Part shown: in pieces, positions 1 through 5,432 of the stretch
Position numbering within the stretch: position 1 is the stretch's first letter
Layout of the letters: each line of letters starts with the position of its first letter
Assembly (NCBI GenBank): GCA_964619775.1
Contig: CAZUFB010000114.1
Span: 1 to 6,002, forward strand
Direction of reading: 5' to 3'
Length of the DNA: 6,002 nucleotides
From: CAZUFB01 sp964619775
GTDB taxonomy: Bacteria; Actinomycetota; Coriobacteriia; Coriobacteriales; UMGS124
Notes under the pieces: generated by a model
The model's database searches: none
What the model was told of the DNA's origin: nothing
The model's input: the letters and a program-made list of their open reading frames with translations, nothing else
Position numbers and translations under genes: made by a program

Positions 1-220
1 GAGGCCCTGCGCCAGACGGGGTTTCCGGGGATGGCGTAGGTCGAGCGCAGGGCGGTGCAGGTGTTTTCAGACGCACCGAAGAGCAGTTTTTTAACTCACA
101 TAAGCACAAGATAACCCGCCGTAGGGTTGTGGTCAGCAGAGATATCATGCGCGACGGAAAACTCGGCCGGCATGCCGTACGTATCCGCACCTGGGTATTC
201 CTCGGATGTCGCCCCCTGAA
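1..220 (-). other. Coding-like stretch interrupted by TGA, unidentified
   Basis: I do not recognise this product. On the minus strand one frame runs from about 220 to a TGA at 98-96, giving residues such as EEYPGADTYGMPAEFSVAHD, then continues in the same frame to the window edge with LLFGASENTC and STYAIPGNPVWRRA. By eye, codons in both parts favour G at position 1 and G/C at position 3, as in the real genes of the window. It lies directly downstream of the flavoprotein on the same strand. It could be the 5' end of a gene broken by a nonsense or frameshift mutation near a run of six A at 94-89, a short gene beginning just after the TGA and leaving the window, or chance. A competing plus-strand reading (stop TAG at 37-39) also exists. 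No function is proposed. Confidence 0.25.
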
Positions 221-221
221 T

Positions 222-255
222 CCCCGCCCCATCCGGTGTTCGAACGAGGGCGGGG
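222..255 (-). terminator. GC-rich hairpin downstream of the flavoprotein
   Basis: CCCCGCCC at 222-229 pairs perfectly with GGGCGGGG at 248-255. The 18-base loop contains the palindrome GTTCGAAC (238-245). It lies 20-53 bases after the flavoprotein stop codon. No T tract follows on the minus strand, so it is not a canonical rho-independent terminator. It may instead act as a 3' stabilising or pausing structure. Confidence 0.3.
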
Positions 256-274
256 CCGACGCATGGGGGCGGTC

Positions 275-1897
275 TTATCGTGCAGCCTGGGCGGCGGCGC
301 GACCCGCCCATCGTCCGGTGACGCCGGCTGCCGCCATCGCTCCGGTATATAGTTCGCGCATGAAACCACCGGAGGTGGGGAAGGTGGCGTAGAGACCGGG
401 AATCGGCTGGAGATTTTTATCGAGCACTGCCGAGTCCTGGTTGACGGCAAGGCCGCCGAAGGGGGCGTAGATCGAGGTCGTCATCGGGAAGGCGTAGAAC
501 GGTGGCGTGACGAGCGCCACGATATTGCCGAGCTCGCGGGGGACGGGCAGCTCTGCGGTCGTTCCGGCCTCAACGGCGGTGTTGTATTCCTCGATCGTCT
601 TGACGAAGTGGGCTTTGTTGACAGCGTGGACTCCACCCTCGATGAGCGCGTCGGCAAGGTCTTCGACGGTATCCGCCTCGTAGAGCACGCCTCCGACCTC
701 GGGGATAAGGATGCATTCCTCAAATTGCTCGCCGATGGTGCGCAGCGTATAGGTCGCCGAGTTCCAATACTCCTGGAACACCGTGTCGTCCATCACCATG
801 AGGGCGGTGGCGTGCTTCTGCCGAGCTATGGCCTGTTGCGGCCGATAGTGGCGGGCCCCTTCGTCGGTGAAGCGGTCACCGTTGAGATTGATGAAAATCG
901 AACCCTCCGCCGCGAAATCAAGATGGCTGTCATAAAGGGCATACTTTCCCTCGCGACCGTCCTCGGGGTAGCCGAGCGACTCGTAGGTTGCCGGGTCGCA
1001 CATACGGTTGACGGCAGGCCAGGCCGGCGCCAACGTCCCCGAGAAGGTATTGAGCGAACCTTGCATCGAAGCTCCGAGCTCGAGCGCCATCTTGAGTCCG
1101 GATCCGGTGCAGTAGGGGCATGCATGGATGGTCGCCATTGAGGCGTCGGGGCCGTAGTAACGAGTTCGAAGCTCTTCGTCAGCCTGAAAGCCCCCAGTCG
1201 CAAGCACGACGGCATTGGCTTTGATGTTGATGGCCTCACGGGTGTTGTTGTCCCGGCACTGCAGGCCGATCACGGTATCGCTCCCGTCGGTAATCACGTG
1301 CTGGGCAACCGTCTCCATGAGCAACGTTCCACCCTGCTGTACGTACAGATCCTGACAGCTGTCGAAAAACGCCCGACATCCGCGCAGGCCGATAGCATCG
1401 TCGGATCCGAGCATGGCAATGGTGCCCCACTGTTCCCCGAGCGGGTTGACATAGTCAAGCGGAGTGCATCTCAATCCCAGGTCGAGCAGCCATTCAATGA
1501 AGTCGGGGAAATCGTTGACGTAGGCGTGAGCAAGCGGCTGATTGGTCATGAGGCCATCGGTAAACGCGTCATACGCCGCATCGTCTCCCGAAGGTGCACC
1601 GGAGAGGTGAATGAGACCCCCGCTAAAAGAGCTTCCGCCTCCTGTAACGGAGCTTATTTCGACCATAATCGTGCTCGCCCCGCTCTCGTGGGCGGCAAAC
1701 GCAGCGGAAAAGCCACCGATGCCCGATCCGACGATGGCGATGTCTGTCTCGTAATCCCACGAGACCGTCCCGTCGGCGAAGGCGGACCCCGCCATGCTTG
1801 TTGCACCTGCGGCAAGCCCGACGGCGAGGGCCCCACCTTTCACAAAATTCGAACGGGTCATGTTTGTGCTCATGCTCGTACCTTTCACACCAGACAT
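275..1897 (-). CDS. FAD-dependent oxidoreductase (fumarate reductase/KSTD-type flavoprotein), Tat-like signal
   Basis: Flavoprotein of the FAD_binding_2 superfamily, which transfers electrons to organic acceptors; the acceptor here is unknown. The 540 residues open with a Tat-like leader: TRSNFVK at 14-20, a hydrophobic segment, and an AFA-D cleavage site at 39-42. The usual twin arginine is RS, checked in the DNA as CGT TCG. The Rossmann motif VGSGIGG is at 56-62, with E80 closing the second strand. Further family marks are VLATGGF (231-237), GDRFTDEGAR (340-349), PPFYAF (465-470) and IPGLYATFPTSGG (499-511). R349 sits where the catalytic arginine of soluble fumarate reductases lies, but the HHTMGG-like segment reads SIYAPFGG (475-482) without histidine, so fumarate is an unlikely substrate. 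No haem motif CXXCH or FMN-attachment domain is visible. Two starts have Shine-Dalgarno sites: ATG at 1897 (AAGGGG, 6-base gap) and ATG at 1873 (GAAAGG, 7-base gap; 532 residues). I keep the longer. It is divergent from the LysR gene, its likely regulator. Confidence 0.9.
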   Translation of the reverse strand: MSGVKGTSMSTNMTRSNFVKGGALAVGLAAGATSMAGSAFADGTVSWDYETDIAIVGSGIGGFSAAFAAHESGASTIMVEISSVTGGGSSFSGGLIHLSGAPSGDDAAYDAFTDGLMTNQPLAHAYVNDFPDFIEWLLDLGLRCTPLDYVNPLGEQWGTIAMLGSDDAIGLRGCRAFFDSCQDLYVQQGGTLLMETVAQHVITDGSDTVIGLQCRDNNTREAINIKANAVVLATGGFQADEELRTRYYGPDASMATIHACPYCTGSGLKMALELGASMQGSLNTFSGTLAPAWPAVNRMCDPATYESLGYPEDGREGKYALYDSHLDFAAEGSIFINLNGDRFTDEGARHYRPQQAIARQKHATALMVMDDTVFQEYWNSATYTLRTIGEQFEECILIPEVGGVLYEADTVEDLADALIEGGVHAVNKAHFVKTIEEYNTAVEAGTTAELPVPRELGNIVALVTPPFYAFPMTTSIYAPFGGLAVNQDSAVLDKNLQPIPGLYATFPTSGGFMRELYTGAMAAAGVTGRWAGRAAAQAAR

Positions 1898-1983
1898 AAC
1901 AATCCCCTTACCTGTCTGTTTGGTATTGGAAGTACATCTTGCCCATATAACGAAGCAATTCGGAATCCGCGGTCCTTATTGCA

Positions 1984-1989
1984 AATATA
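1984..1989 (-). promoter_or_regulatory. Possible -10 element of the flavoprotein promoter
   Basis: The minus strand reads TATATT at 1989-1984, about 90 bases before the flavoprotein start. No good -35 hexamer sits 16-18 bases upstream, which would suit a promoter needing an activator. The LysR-type dyad at 2051-2069 would then centre roughly 80 bases upstream of transcription start, slightly further than the usual -65. The call is tentative because AT-rich hexamers are common in this intergenic region. Confidence 0.25.
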
Positions 1990-2050
1990 GGGCACGGCAA
2001 TCGATACCGCCTATTCAACATAGGACAGTTTCATTCGCATTGGTGAAGAA

Positions 2051-2069
2051 CTATGCCAAGGCGGCATAG
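2051..2069. promoter_or_regulatory. Putative LysR-type operator (T-N11-A dyad)
   Basis: CTATGCCAAGGCGGCATAG is a perfect 7-bp inverted repeat (CTATGCC/GGCATAG) around a 5-base spacer. It contains the T-N11-A pattern typical of LysR-family binding sites (T2054, A2066). It lies between the divergent flavoprotein and LysR genes, about 100 bases upstream of the LysR ATG. This is where a LysR regulator normally binds to activate its target and repress itself. Binding by this particular protein is inferred. Confidence 0.55.
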
Positions 2070-2072
2070 CTC

Positions 2073-2085
2073 TGTATGTCATACA
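2073..2085. promoter_or_regulatory. Second short palindrome in the divergent promoter region
   Basis: TGTATGTCATACA has 6-bp arms around one base and begins four bases after the larger LysR-type dyad. LysR operators often have a recognition site plus a weaker activation site nearby. This could be such a second site, or part of the LysR promoter, since TACAAT at 2082-2087 resembles a -10 element. No matching -35 was found. Confidence 0.3.
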
Positions 2086-2168
2086 ATACTCGCTATACGC
2101 GGGTGGATGTATGATATCGGGAAGGGATACGGCTTTACAGGGCTGTTTTCGGAGGACGACTGAGTCGC

Positions 2169-3092
2169 ATGGATATTGAAAAACTGCGGGAATTTTCGAT
2201 ACTGTCCGAGACACGGAGCTTTACCAAAGCCGCCAGGCTGCTCAACATCTCCCAGTCCGCTCTGAGCAAACACGTCCGTGCTCTAGAACACGAGGTAGGC
2301 TTCCATGTCCTTGAACGTAATTTCTCAAATAAAGATGCTCAATTGACACCTGCTGGAGCTGTCTTGCTCAAATGGGCACATGGTATAGTGGATAATTGGG
2401 AGCGGGCTCTTGCCGAGTCCCGTGAAATCGCCCGAACGCCAGCACCGGCGAAGATACAGGGTCTGTATTACTGCATCAATCTGAATCCCCAAATCAGGCA
2501 GGCGCTGGATAGATGCCAAGATGCCCCCGATCGACTGTACCGGTATGTCGACGTCGACGTCGATGTGCGCGATGCCCTTGACCGGGGACTTGCCGATTTC
2601 GTCATTCATCATGAGCCGCAGCCCGAAATGATCGAGTTCGCCGCCCAGGAAGATACCGACGCATACCGTTGGATCGCGCTTGAAGGCGAACGACTCTGCT
2701 TCGTTGCCGGGACAGGCAACCCTCTTGCCCGAAAAGAACGGGTCAGCCTGCGCGAAGTGATGGGCCTGGACATCGTGAATCAGATGTCCCCCTCGTTCTC
2801 CAGCTGGTATTCGTCCCTTTCTGCCATACTGGTCCGTCACGGTGTTACCCCGCGGCTCAAGCTCACTGCAAACAACCCTTGCGCCGGCATGGCATTGCCG
2901 ATAGGAGACAGCAGCGTTTTCTTGTGCACGGAGCGAATGGCAACATGGTATAGAGAGCTTGGCGTCGAAAGCACGACGGTTCTCGCTGTAACCGATTTCG
3001 ACGAGATGGTCTATTGTTTCTTAGTGTATCGGAGAGACAATCAAAATCAAAATGTCGAAAGAATGGTGCGCTGCCTAAGGGGACAAGCTTGA
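2169..3092 (+). CDS. LysR-family transcriptional regulator
   Basis: A 307-residue DNA-binding regulator, the normal length for the LysR family. The N-terminal winged helix-turn-helix is textbook: LREFSILSETRSFTKAARLL (6-25) followed by NISQSALSKHVRALEHEVGF (26-45), with the recognition helix around 29-41 and the wing ending at LTPAG (59-63). A linker helix covers roughly 64-90. The rest, from about 93, matches the size of the periplasmic-binding-like effector domain but is too divergent to name a ligand. The ATG at 2169 is preceded by GGAGG at 2151-2155; the 13-base gap is longer than ideal, but this start gives the canonical family N-terminus. It is transcribed away from the flavoprotein gene across a shared 271-bp region containing a LysR-type dyad, so control of that gene and of itself is the simplest model. 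No terminator was seen after the stop. A (VD)3 tract from a DNA repeat lies inside the effector domain. Confidence 0.93.
   Translation: MDIEKLREFSILSETRSFTKAARLLNISQSALSKHVRALEHEVGFHVLERNFSNKDAQLTPAGAVLLKWAHGIVDNWERALAESREIARTPAPAKIQGLYYCINLNPQIRQALDRCQDAPDRLYRYVDVDVDVRDALDRGLADFVIHHEPQPEMIEFAAQEDTDAYRWIALEGERLCFVAGTGNPLARKERVSLREVMGLDIVNQMSPSFSSWYSSLSAILVRHGVTPRLKLTANNPCAGMALPIGDSSVFLCTERMATWYRELGVESTTVLAVTDFDEMVYCFLVYRRDNQNQNVERMVRCLRGQA
2547..2564 (+). repeat. Hexanucleotide tandem repeat inside the LysR gene
   Basis: Three successive units GTCGAC, GTCGAC, GTCGAT encode a Val-Asp-Val-Asp-Val-Asp tract. Because the unit is six bases, gain or loss of a copy keeps the frame and only changes the tract length by two residues. 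Confidence 0.7.
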
Positions 3093-3271
3093 TTTCCGGT
3101 TTCTGGTCTTGTTCGGCCTCTCTTTGAAATAAGGTTCGCCCCCTATGCAACCGATTGAAGGGCATTCCCGTCCTATTCCATACTCCAGGTCCATTCGTGT
3201 TCGATTCGATGCGATCAGATCGGCTGTATGACCCCTGCGAGGCAACGAGGCCAAGGTTATCGGTAGGCACG

Positions 3272-3310
3272 AAAAGGGGCTGTGCCAAAACCCGCTTCTG
3301 GTGCAGCCCC
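3272..3310 (-). terminator. Rho-independent terminator, minus strand
   Basis: GGGGCTG (3276-3282) pairs with CAGCCCC (3304-3310). The stem extends inward through two G-U-type pairs and two further C-G pairs, to about 11 bp with a 13-base loop. On the minus strand the stem is followed directly by TTTTC, a short U tract. It lies just downstream of the second flavoprotein remnant and would have ended that gene. It may now terminate read-through from the ATPase gene. Confidence 0.6.
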
Positions 3311-3347
3311 ATCGTCATAGACCGGCTCCTATGGCAGCAATGAATTG

Positions 3348-3797
3348 CTACCCCTCCAACCCCCGCAAGCTCGCAACCAAGCAGATAGCCAAAAGTCAGG
3401 CGGCGACCGTGACTGATAGCGCTCAGATGATGCGGATAGGCGCCAAAGAGCATGCTGCCGCATCCGGTTGGTACATTATGGCGTTGGTCATATACTCGAA
3501 CGATAGGTTTTGATTCACGAAACGTTCGCCGTTCCTGTTAACACGCAAGAAGGCGGGCATGATGCCGTTGGCGCGGTCGCCAGTTAGCACACCGGCCGGA
3601 TCGTTCATCAGCACATGGGGGTAGTCGTCCTCGACAGCACCGACTGTCAGACCCATCAGGATGCCATCGCCGGTATCAGTGGTCGTAGGGTTGTTCCAGG
3701 CATAGACCGCCATATCGCGTGGACGACAGCGTTGGACGATTATGTCCCAGTTATGCCCATAACCACCAGTTGCCAAAACCACGCCCCTTGCCAGATG
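3348..3797 (-). pseudogene. Remnant of a second FAD_binding_2 flavoprotein, internally deleted
   Basis: Reading the minus strand from about 3797, one frame gives a clear central segment of an Eggerthella-type flavoprotein reductase: GVVLATGGYGHN, then RCRPRDMAVYAWNN, TTTDTGDGILMG, DDYPHVLMNDPAG and LRVNRNGERFVNQ. At about 3465-3472 the frame loses homology and ends at a TGA (3423-3425). In another frame the sequence then resumes as TGCGSMLFGAYPHHLSAISH and GRRLTFGYLLGCELAG, which is the expected C-terminus of the same family. About 200 residues between the two blocks are missing, including the FAD-binding C-terminal IPGLYA segment. Skipping one G near 3363 would give a stop at 3348-3350. The N-terminal Rossmann region and signal peptide are absent. 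Intact homologues are around 500 residues or longer, so the product cannot be active. It is a different subgroup from the intact flavoprotein at 275-1897. Confidence 0.75.
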
Positions 3798-3975
3798 ATT
3801 GACCACATCGAAGCAATCGAATTGGAGAAACGACGAAGCTGGGCAGTAGCGCATTCTCTTGCGCCTCATACTCATCCCGGCAACCATCATCGCAAGGTAG
3901 GCAGGGTACAAAAGGGCTACTGCCTCTTTGACGCCGGGAACAAACGCAGGACCACCCTGTCGCTGGACAGCCCCC
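3798..3975 (-). other. Unassigned coding-like stretch between ATPase and flavoprotein remnant
   Basis: I cannot name this piece. Immediately after the ATPase stop, one minus-strand frame stays open and reads GGPAFVPGVKEAVALLYPAY then LAMMVAG. About 70 bases later a neighbouring frame gives the more protein-like DEYEAQENALLPSFVVSP, before the first frame resumes with the flavoprotein motif. It has no plausible start: the upstream-most candidate is TTG at 3911 and no Shine-Dalgarno is visible. It may be decayed N-terminal flavoprotein sequence, debris of another gene, or a frameshifted junction. Confidence 0.3.
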
Positions 3976-5298
3976 TTACGCCGTCAGACTCCGAATCGGT
4001 ATGACGTAGATGCCCTCCTCAACCCTGCGCGCATAGCCGGAGACCCCGGTCAACACGGCCATGAACTCGGGCGGCCTCGTGCGGGACGAAGGATTCTCGC
4101 ACAGCTTGCGGCGGAGGCGTTTGAGGCTCCCGACGGCTTCGGGAACCTTCGTCTCGCCCGTCTTTATCTCGAACGCCGCCCACCTCCCGTCCGCCAGCTC
4201 GACGATTGCGTCGACCTCCAGGCCCGACTCGTCGCGGTAATAGCGCATAGGAACGTCGGCCGCAGGATCGAGCGCGCCGGCGTAGACCGACAGGTCGCGG
4301 ATGCACAGACCCTCGAACACCAGGCCGAACGTCTGCCAGTCGGCCATAAGCGCGTCGGGGGACATGCCCAGCGTCGCGACGGCAAGAGACGGGTCGGCCA
4401 GATAGCGCTTCGGCTTGCTCGCGACGCGCTTGGACGACCGGGCAGGTGGTAGCCAACCGGGAACCTCTTCCAAAATGTACATGCGCCGCAGCAGGTCGAG
4501 GTATGAGACGAGCGTCGTCTCCGAAACGCCGCCCCCTCCGGCCGCATCCTCCATGTCGGCAATCAACGTCTTGTAGGTTGCGGCCTGGCCAAGATTGCGT
4601 GCGAGCGAAAACAGCAGCCGGGCGGCGACGTCCCCGTCCTTGCCCTGCCGAGGGATGCTCTCGCGCCGCAACAGCCTCAGATACTCGCGGGCAACCAGCT
4701 GCGCGTCCTCCGGTGTCAAGTCGACGGCGTCGGGCCACCCACCGCGGCACACCAACCTGACGAGGTCCTCGGCACCCGTCTGCACCTGGGAGGGCTCAAA
4801 CTCGCCGCGAAAGAGCCCCGCCAGCGAGACACCGCAGGTGGAATCCCCGCTCTCGGCAAGCGTCATGGGGTACATGCGGACCTGCCCGATGCGGCCGGCG
4901 CCGCTGTGGCTCGGCTGCACCCCCTCGTCGTCCTTGACGTCGCGCGGGAGAGGTGTCGAAGAACCGGTGAGGATCCAGGCACCGCGCAGGCCACGCGTTC
5001 GGTCGACCTCGTGCCGCACGGTATCCCAGATAGCGGGCACCCGTTGCCACTCGTCGATCACATGGGGGCGCTCCCCCACCAGCATGGACGACGGGTCCTC
5101 CCGGGCCAAAGAAAGCGTCTTGTCTACATAGCTCACGCTCGCCGCGTGCTCGAGCGCCGTCCATGTCTTCCCGCACCACTTGGTGCCCGCGATTTCGACC
5201 GCGCCGAACACCCGCAGGTACCGCTCCACACGCGCGTCCACGATGCGCGGCAGATATCCTTGCGGTTTAACCGCTTCTTGAGCCACCGACACTGCCAT
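3976..5298 (-). CDS. AAA-family ATPase with C-terminal DUF4143/PD-(D/E)XK-like region
   Basis: A 440-residue cytoplasmic P-loop ATPase of the AAA_14/DUF4143 type, a widespread prokaryotic family with no settled function. Walker A is GTKWCGKT (38-45), Walker B is HVIDEWQ (79-85) with D82 and E83, and a sensor-like ILTGSST is at 109-115. Residues about 195-335 form the helical middle region with a winged-helix look (SETTLVSYLDLLRRMYILEE, 259-278). The C-terminus carries YYRDESGLEVDAIVE (353-367) and AFEIKTG (375-381), a D...E-x-K pattern like PD-(D/E)XK nucleases (D363, E377, K379). Length is normal and no lesion is visible. I start at ATG 5298 because GGGAGG sits just upstream (gap about 4 bases); the in-frame ATG at 5319 adds seven residues but has no such site. 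A promoter with three direct repeats precedes it. Its neighbours are pseudogenes, so it seems to be the only gene under selection here. High-GC codon use resembles the rest of the window. Confidence 0.92.
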   Translation of the reverse strand: MAVSVAQEAVKPQGYLPRIVDARVERYLRVFGAVEIAGTKWCGKTWTALEHAASVSYVDKTLSLAREDPSSMLVGERPHVIDEWQRVPAIWDTVRHEVDRTRGLRGAWILTGSSTPLPRDVKDDEGVQPSHSGAGRIGQVRMYPMTLAESGDSTCGVSLAGLFRGEFEPSQVQTGAEDLVRLVCRGGWPDAVDLTPEDAQLVAREYLRLLRRESIPRQGKDGDVAARLLFSLARNLGQAATYKTLIADMEDAAGGGGVSETTLVSYLDLLRRMYILEEVPGWLPPARSSKRVASKPKRYLADPSLAVATLGMSPDALMADWQTFGLVFEGLCIRDLSVYAGALDPAADVPMRYYRDESGLEVDAIVELADGRWAAFEIKTGETKVPEAVGSLKRLRRKLCENPSSRTRPPEFMAVLTGVSGYARRVEEGIYVIPIRSLTA

Positions 5299-5331
5299 AC
5301 GACCTCCCGTCATCGGCATCTGCCGAAGAGA

Positions 5332-5360
5332 AGTCTAGACTGCCTTTGATTTTCCGGCAA
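5332..5360 (-). promoter_or_regulatory. Predicted sigma-70-type promoter of the ATPase gene
   Basis: The minus strand reads TTGCCG (5360-5355), a 17-base spacer, then TAGACT (5337-5332). Each hexamer matches 4 of 6 consensus positions and the spacing is ideal. Transcription would begin near 5325, about 27 bases before the ATG at 5298. The -35 lies within and just beyond the first direct repeat. The -10 is embedded in the perfect 10-bp palindrome AGTCTAGACT (5332-5341). Both positions suit a repressor site. Confidence 0.5.
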
Positions 5361-5403
5361 GTTTACTTTGGATTTTCCGGATAACGCACTTTAGGTTTTC
5401 CGT
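5344..5403. repeat. Three direct repeats (22-23 bp period) over the ATPase promoter
   Basis: The plus strand has CTTTGATTTTCCGG at 5344-5357, CTTTGGATTTTCCGG at 5366-5380 and CTTTAGGTTTTCCGT at 5389-5403. The core is CTTTRGRTTTTCCGK, spaced 22 and 23 bp, or about two helical turns. The first copy lacks one G and overlaps the predicted -35. The intervening bases are not conserved, so the cores look like protein-binding sites rather than a simple tandem duplication. The repeats occupy the region just upstream of the ATPase gene, which suggests operator sites for autoregulation or for a transcription factor. Three short cores do not make a CRISPR array. Confidence 0.75.
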
Positions 5404-5405
5404 GA

Positions 5406-5423
5406 TGTATGCGGTGTATGCGG
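5406..5423. repeat. Perfect 9-bp tandem duplication
   Basis: TGTATGCGG occurs twice head to tail (5406-5414 and 5415-5423), between the ATPase upstream repeats and the amidohydrolase remnant. It looks like replication slippage in non-selected DNA. Confidence 0.6.
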
Positions 5424-5432
5424 CGGCTCTGA

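Noticed and set aside
608..1141. Plus-strand open frame of 177 codons opposite the flavoprotein
   Set aside because: A shadow of the minus-strand gene with no recognisable domain.
1298..1990. Plus-strand open frame of 230 codons opposite the flavoprotein
   Set aside because: It is antisense to a well-supported gene, its translation is rich in Arg, Cys and low-complexity residues with no motif, and it has no ribosome site. High GC keeps such frames open.
3093..3271. Possible small gene or terminator after the LysR gene
   Set aside because: No ORF with a ribosome site, no convincing hairpin with a T tract and no RNA-gene signature was found.
3272..3310. Possible insertion-sequence or MITE terminal repeat, since the hairpin begins GGGGCTGTGCCAAAAC
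   Set aside because: No transposase, no flanking target duplication and only one copy in the window; the stem plus TTTT on the minus strand is better explained as a terminator.
2863..3453. Minus-strand open frame of 196 codons overlapping the LysR 3' end
   Set aside because: Only its first 30 or so codons match anything (the C-terminus of the flavoprotein remnant). The rest runs through a terminator and antisense to LysR without coding character.
4019..4750. Second minus-strand open frame of 243 codons inside the ATPase gene
   Set aside because: Out of frame with all ATPase motifs; very Arg-rich translation typical of a GC-rich shadow frame.
5344..5403. Possible CRISPR array
   Set aside because: Only three imperfect 15-bp cores with gaps of 8 bases; far too short for repeat-spacer units, and no cas genes nearby.
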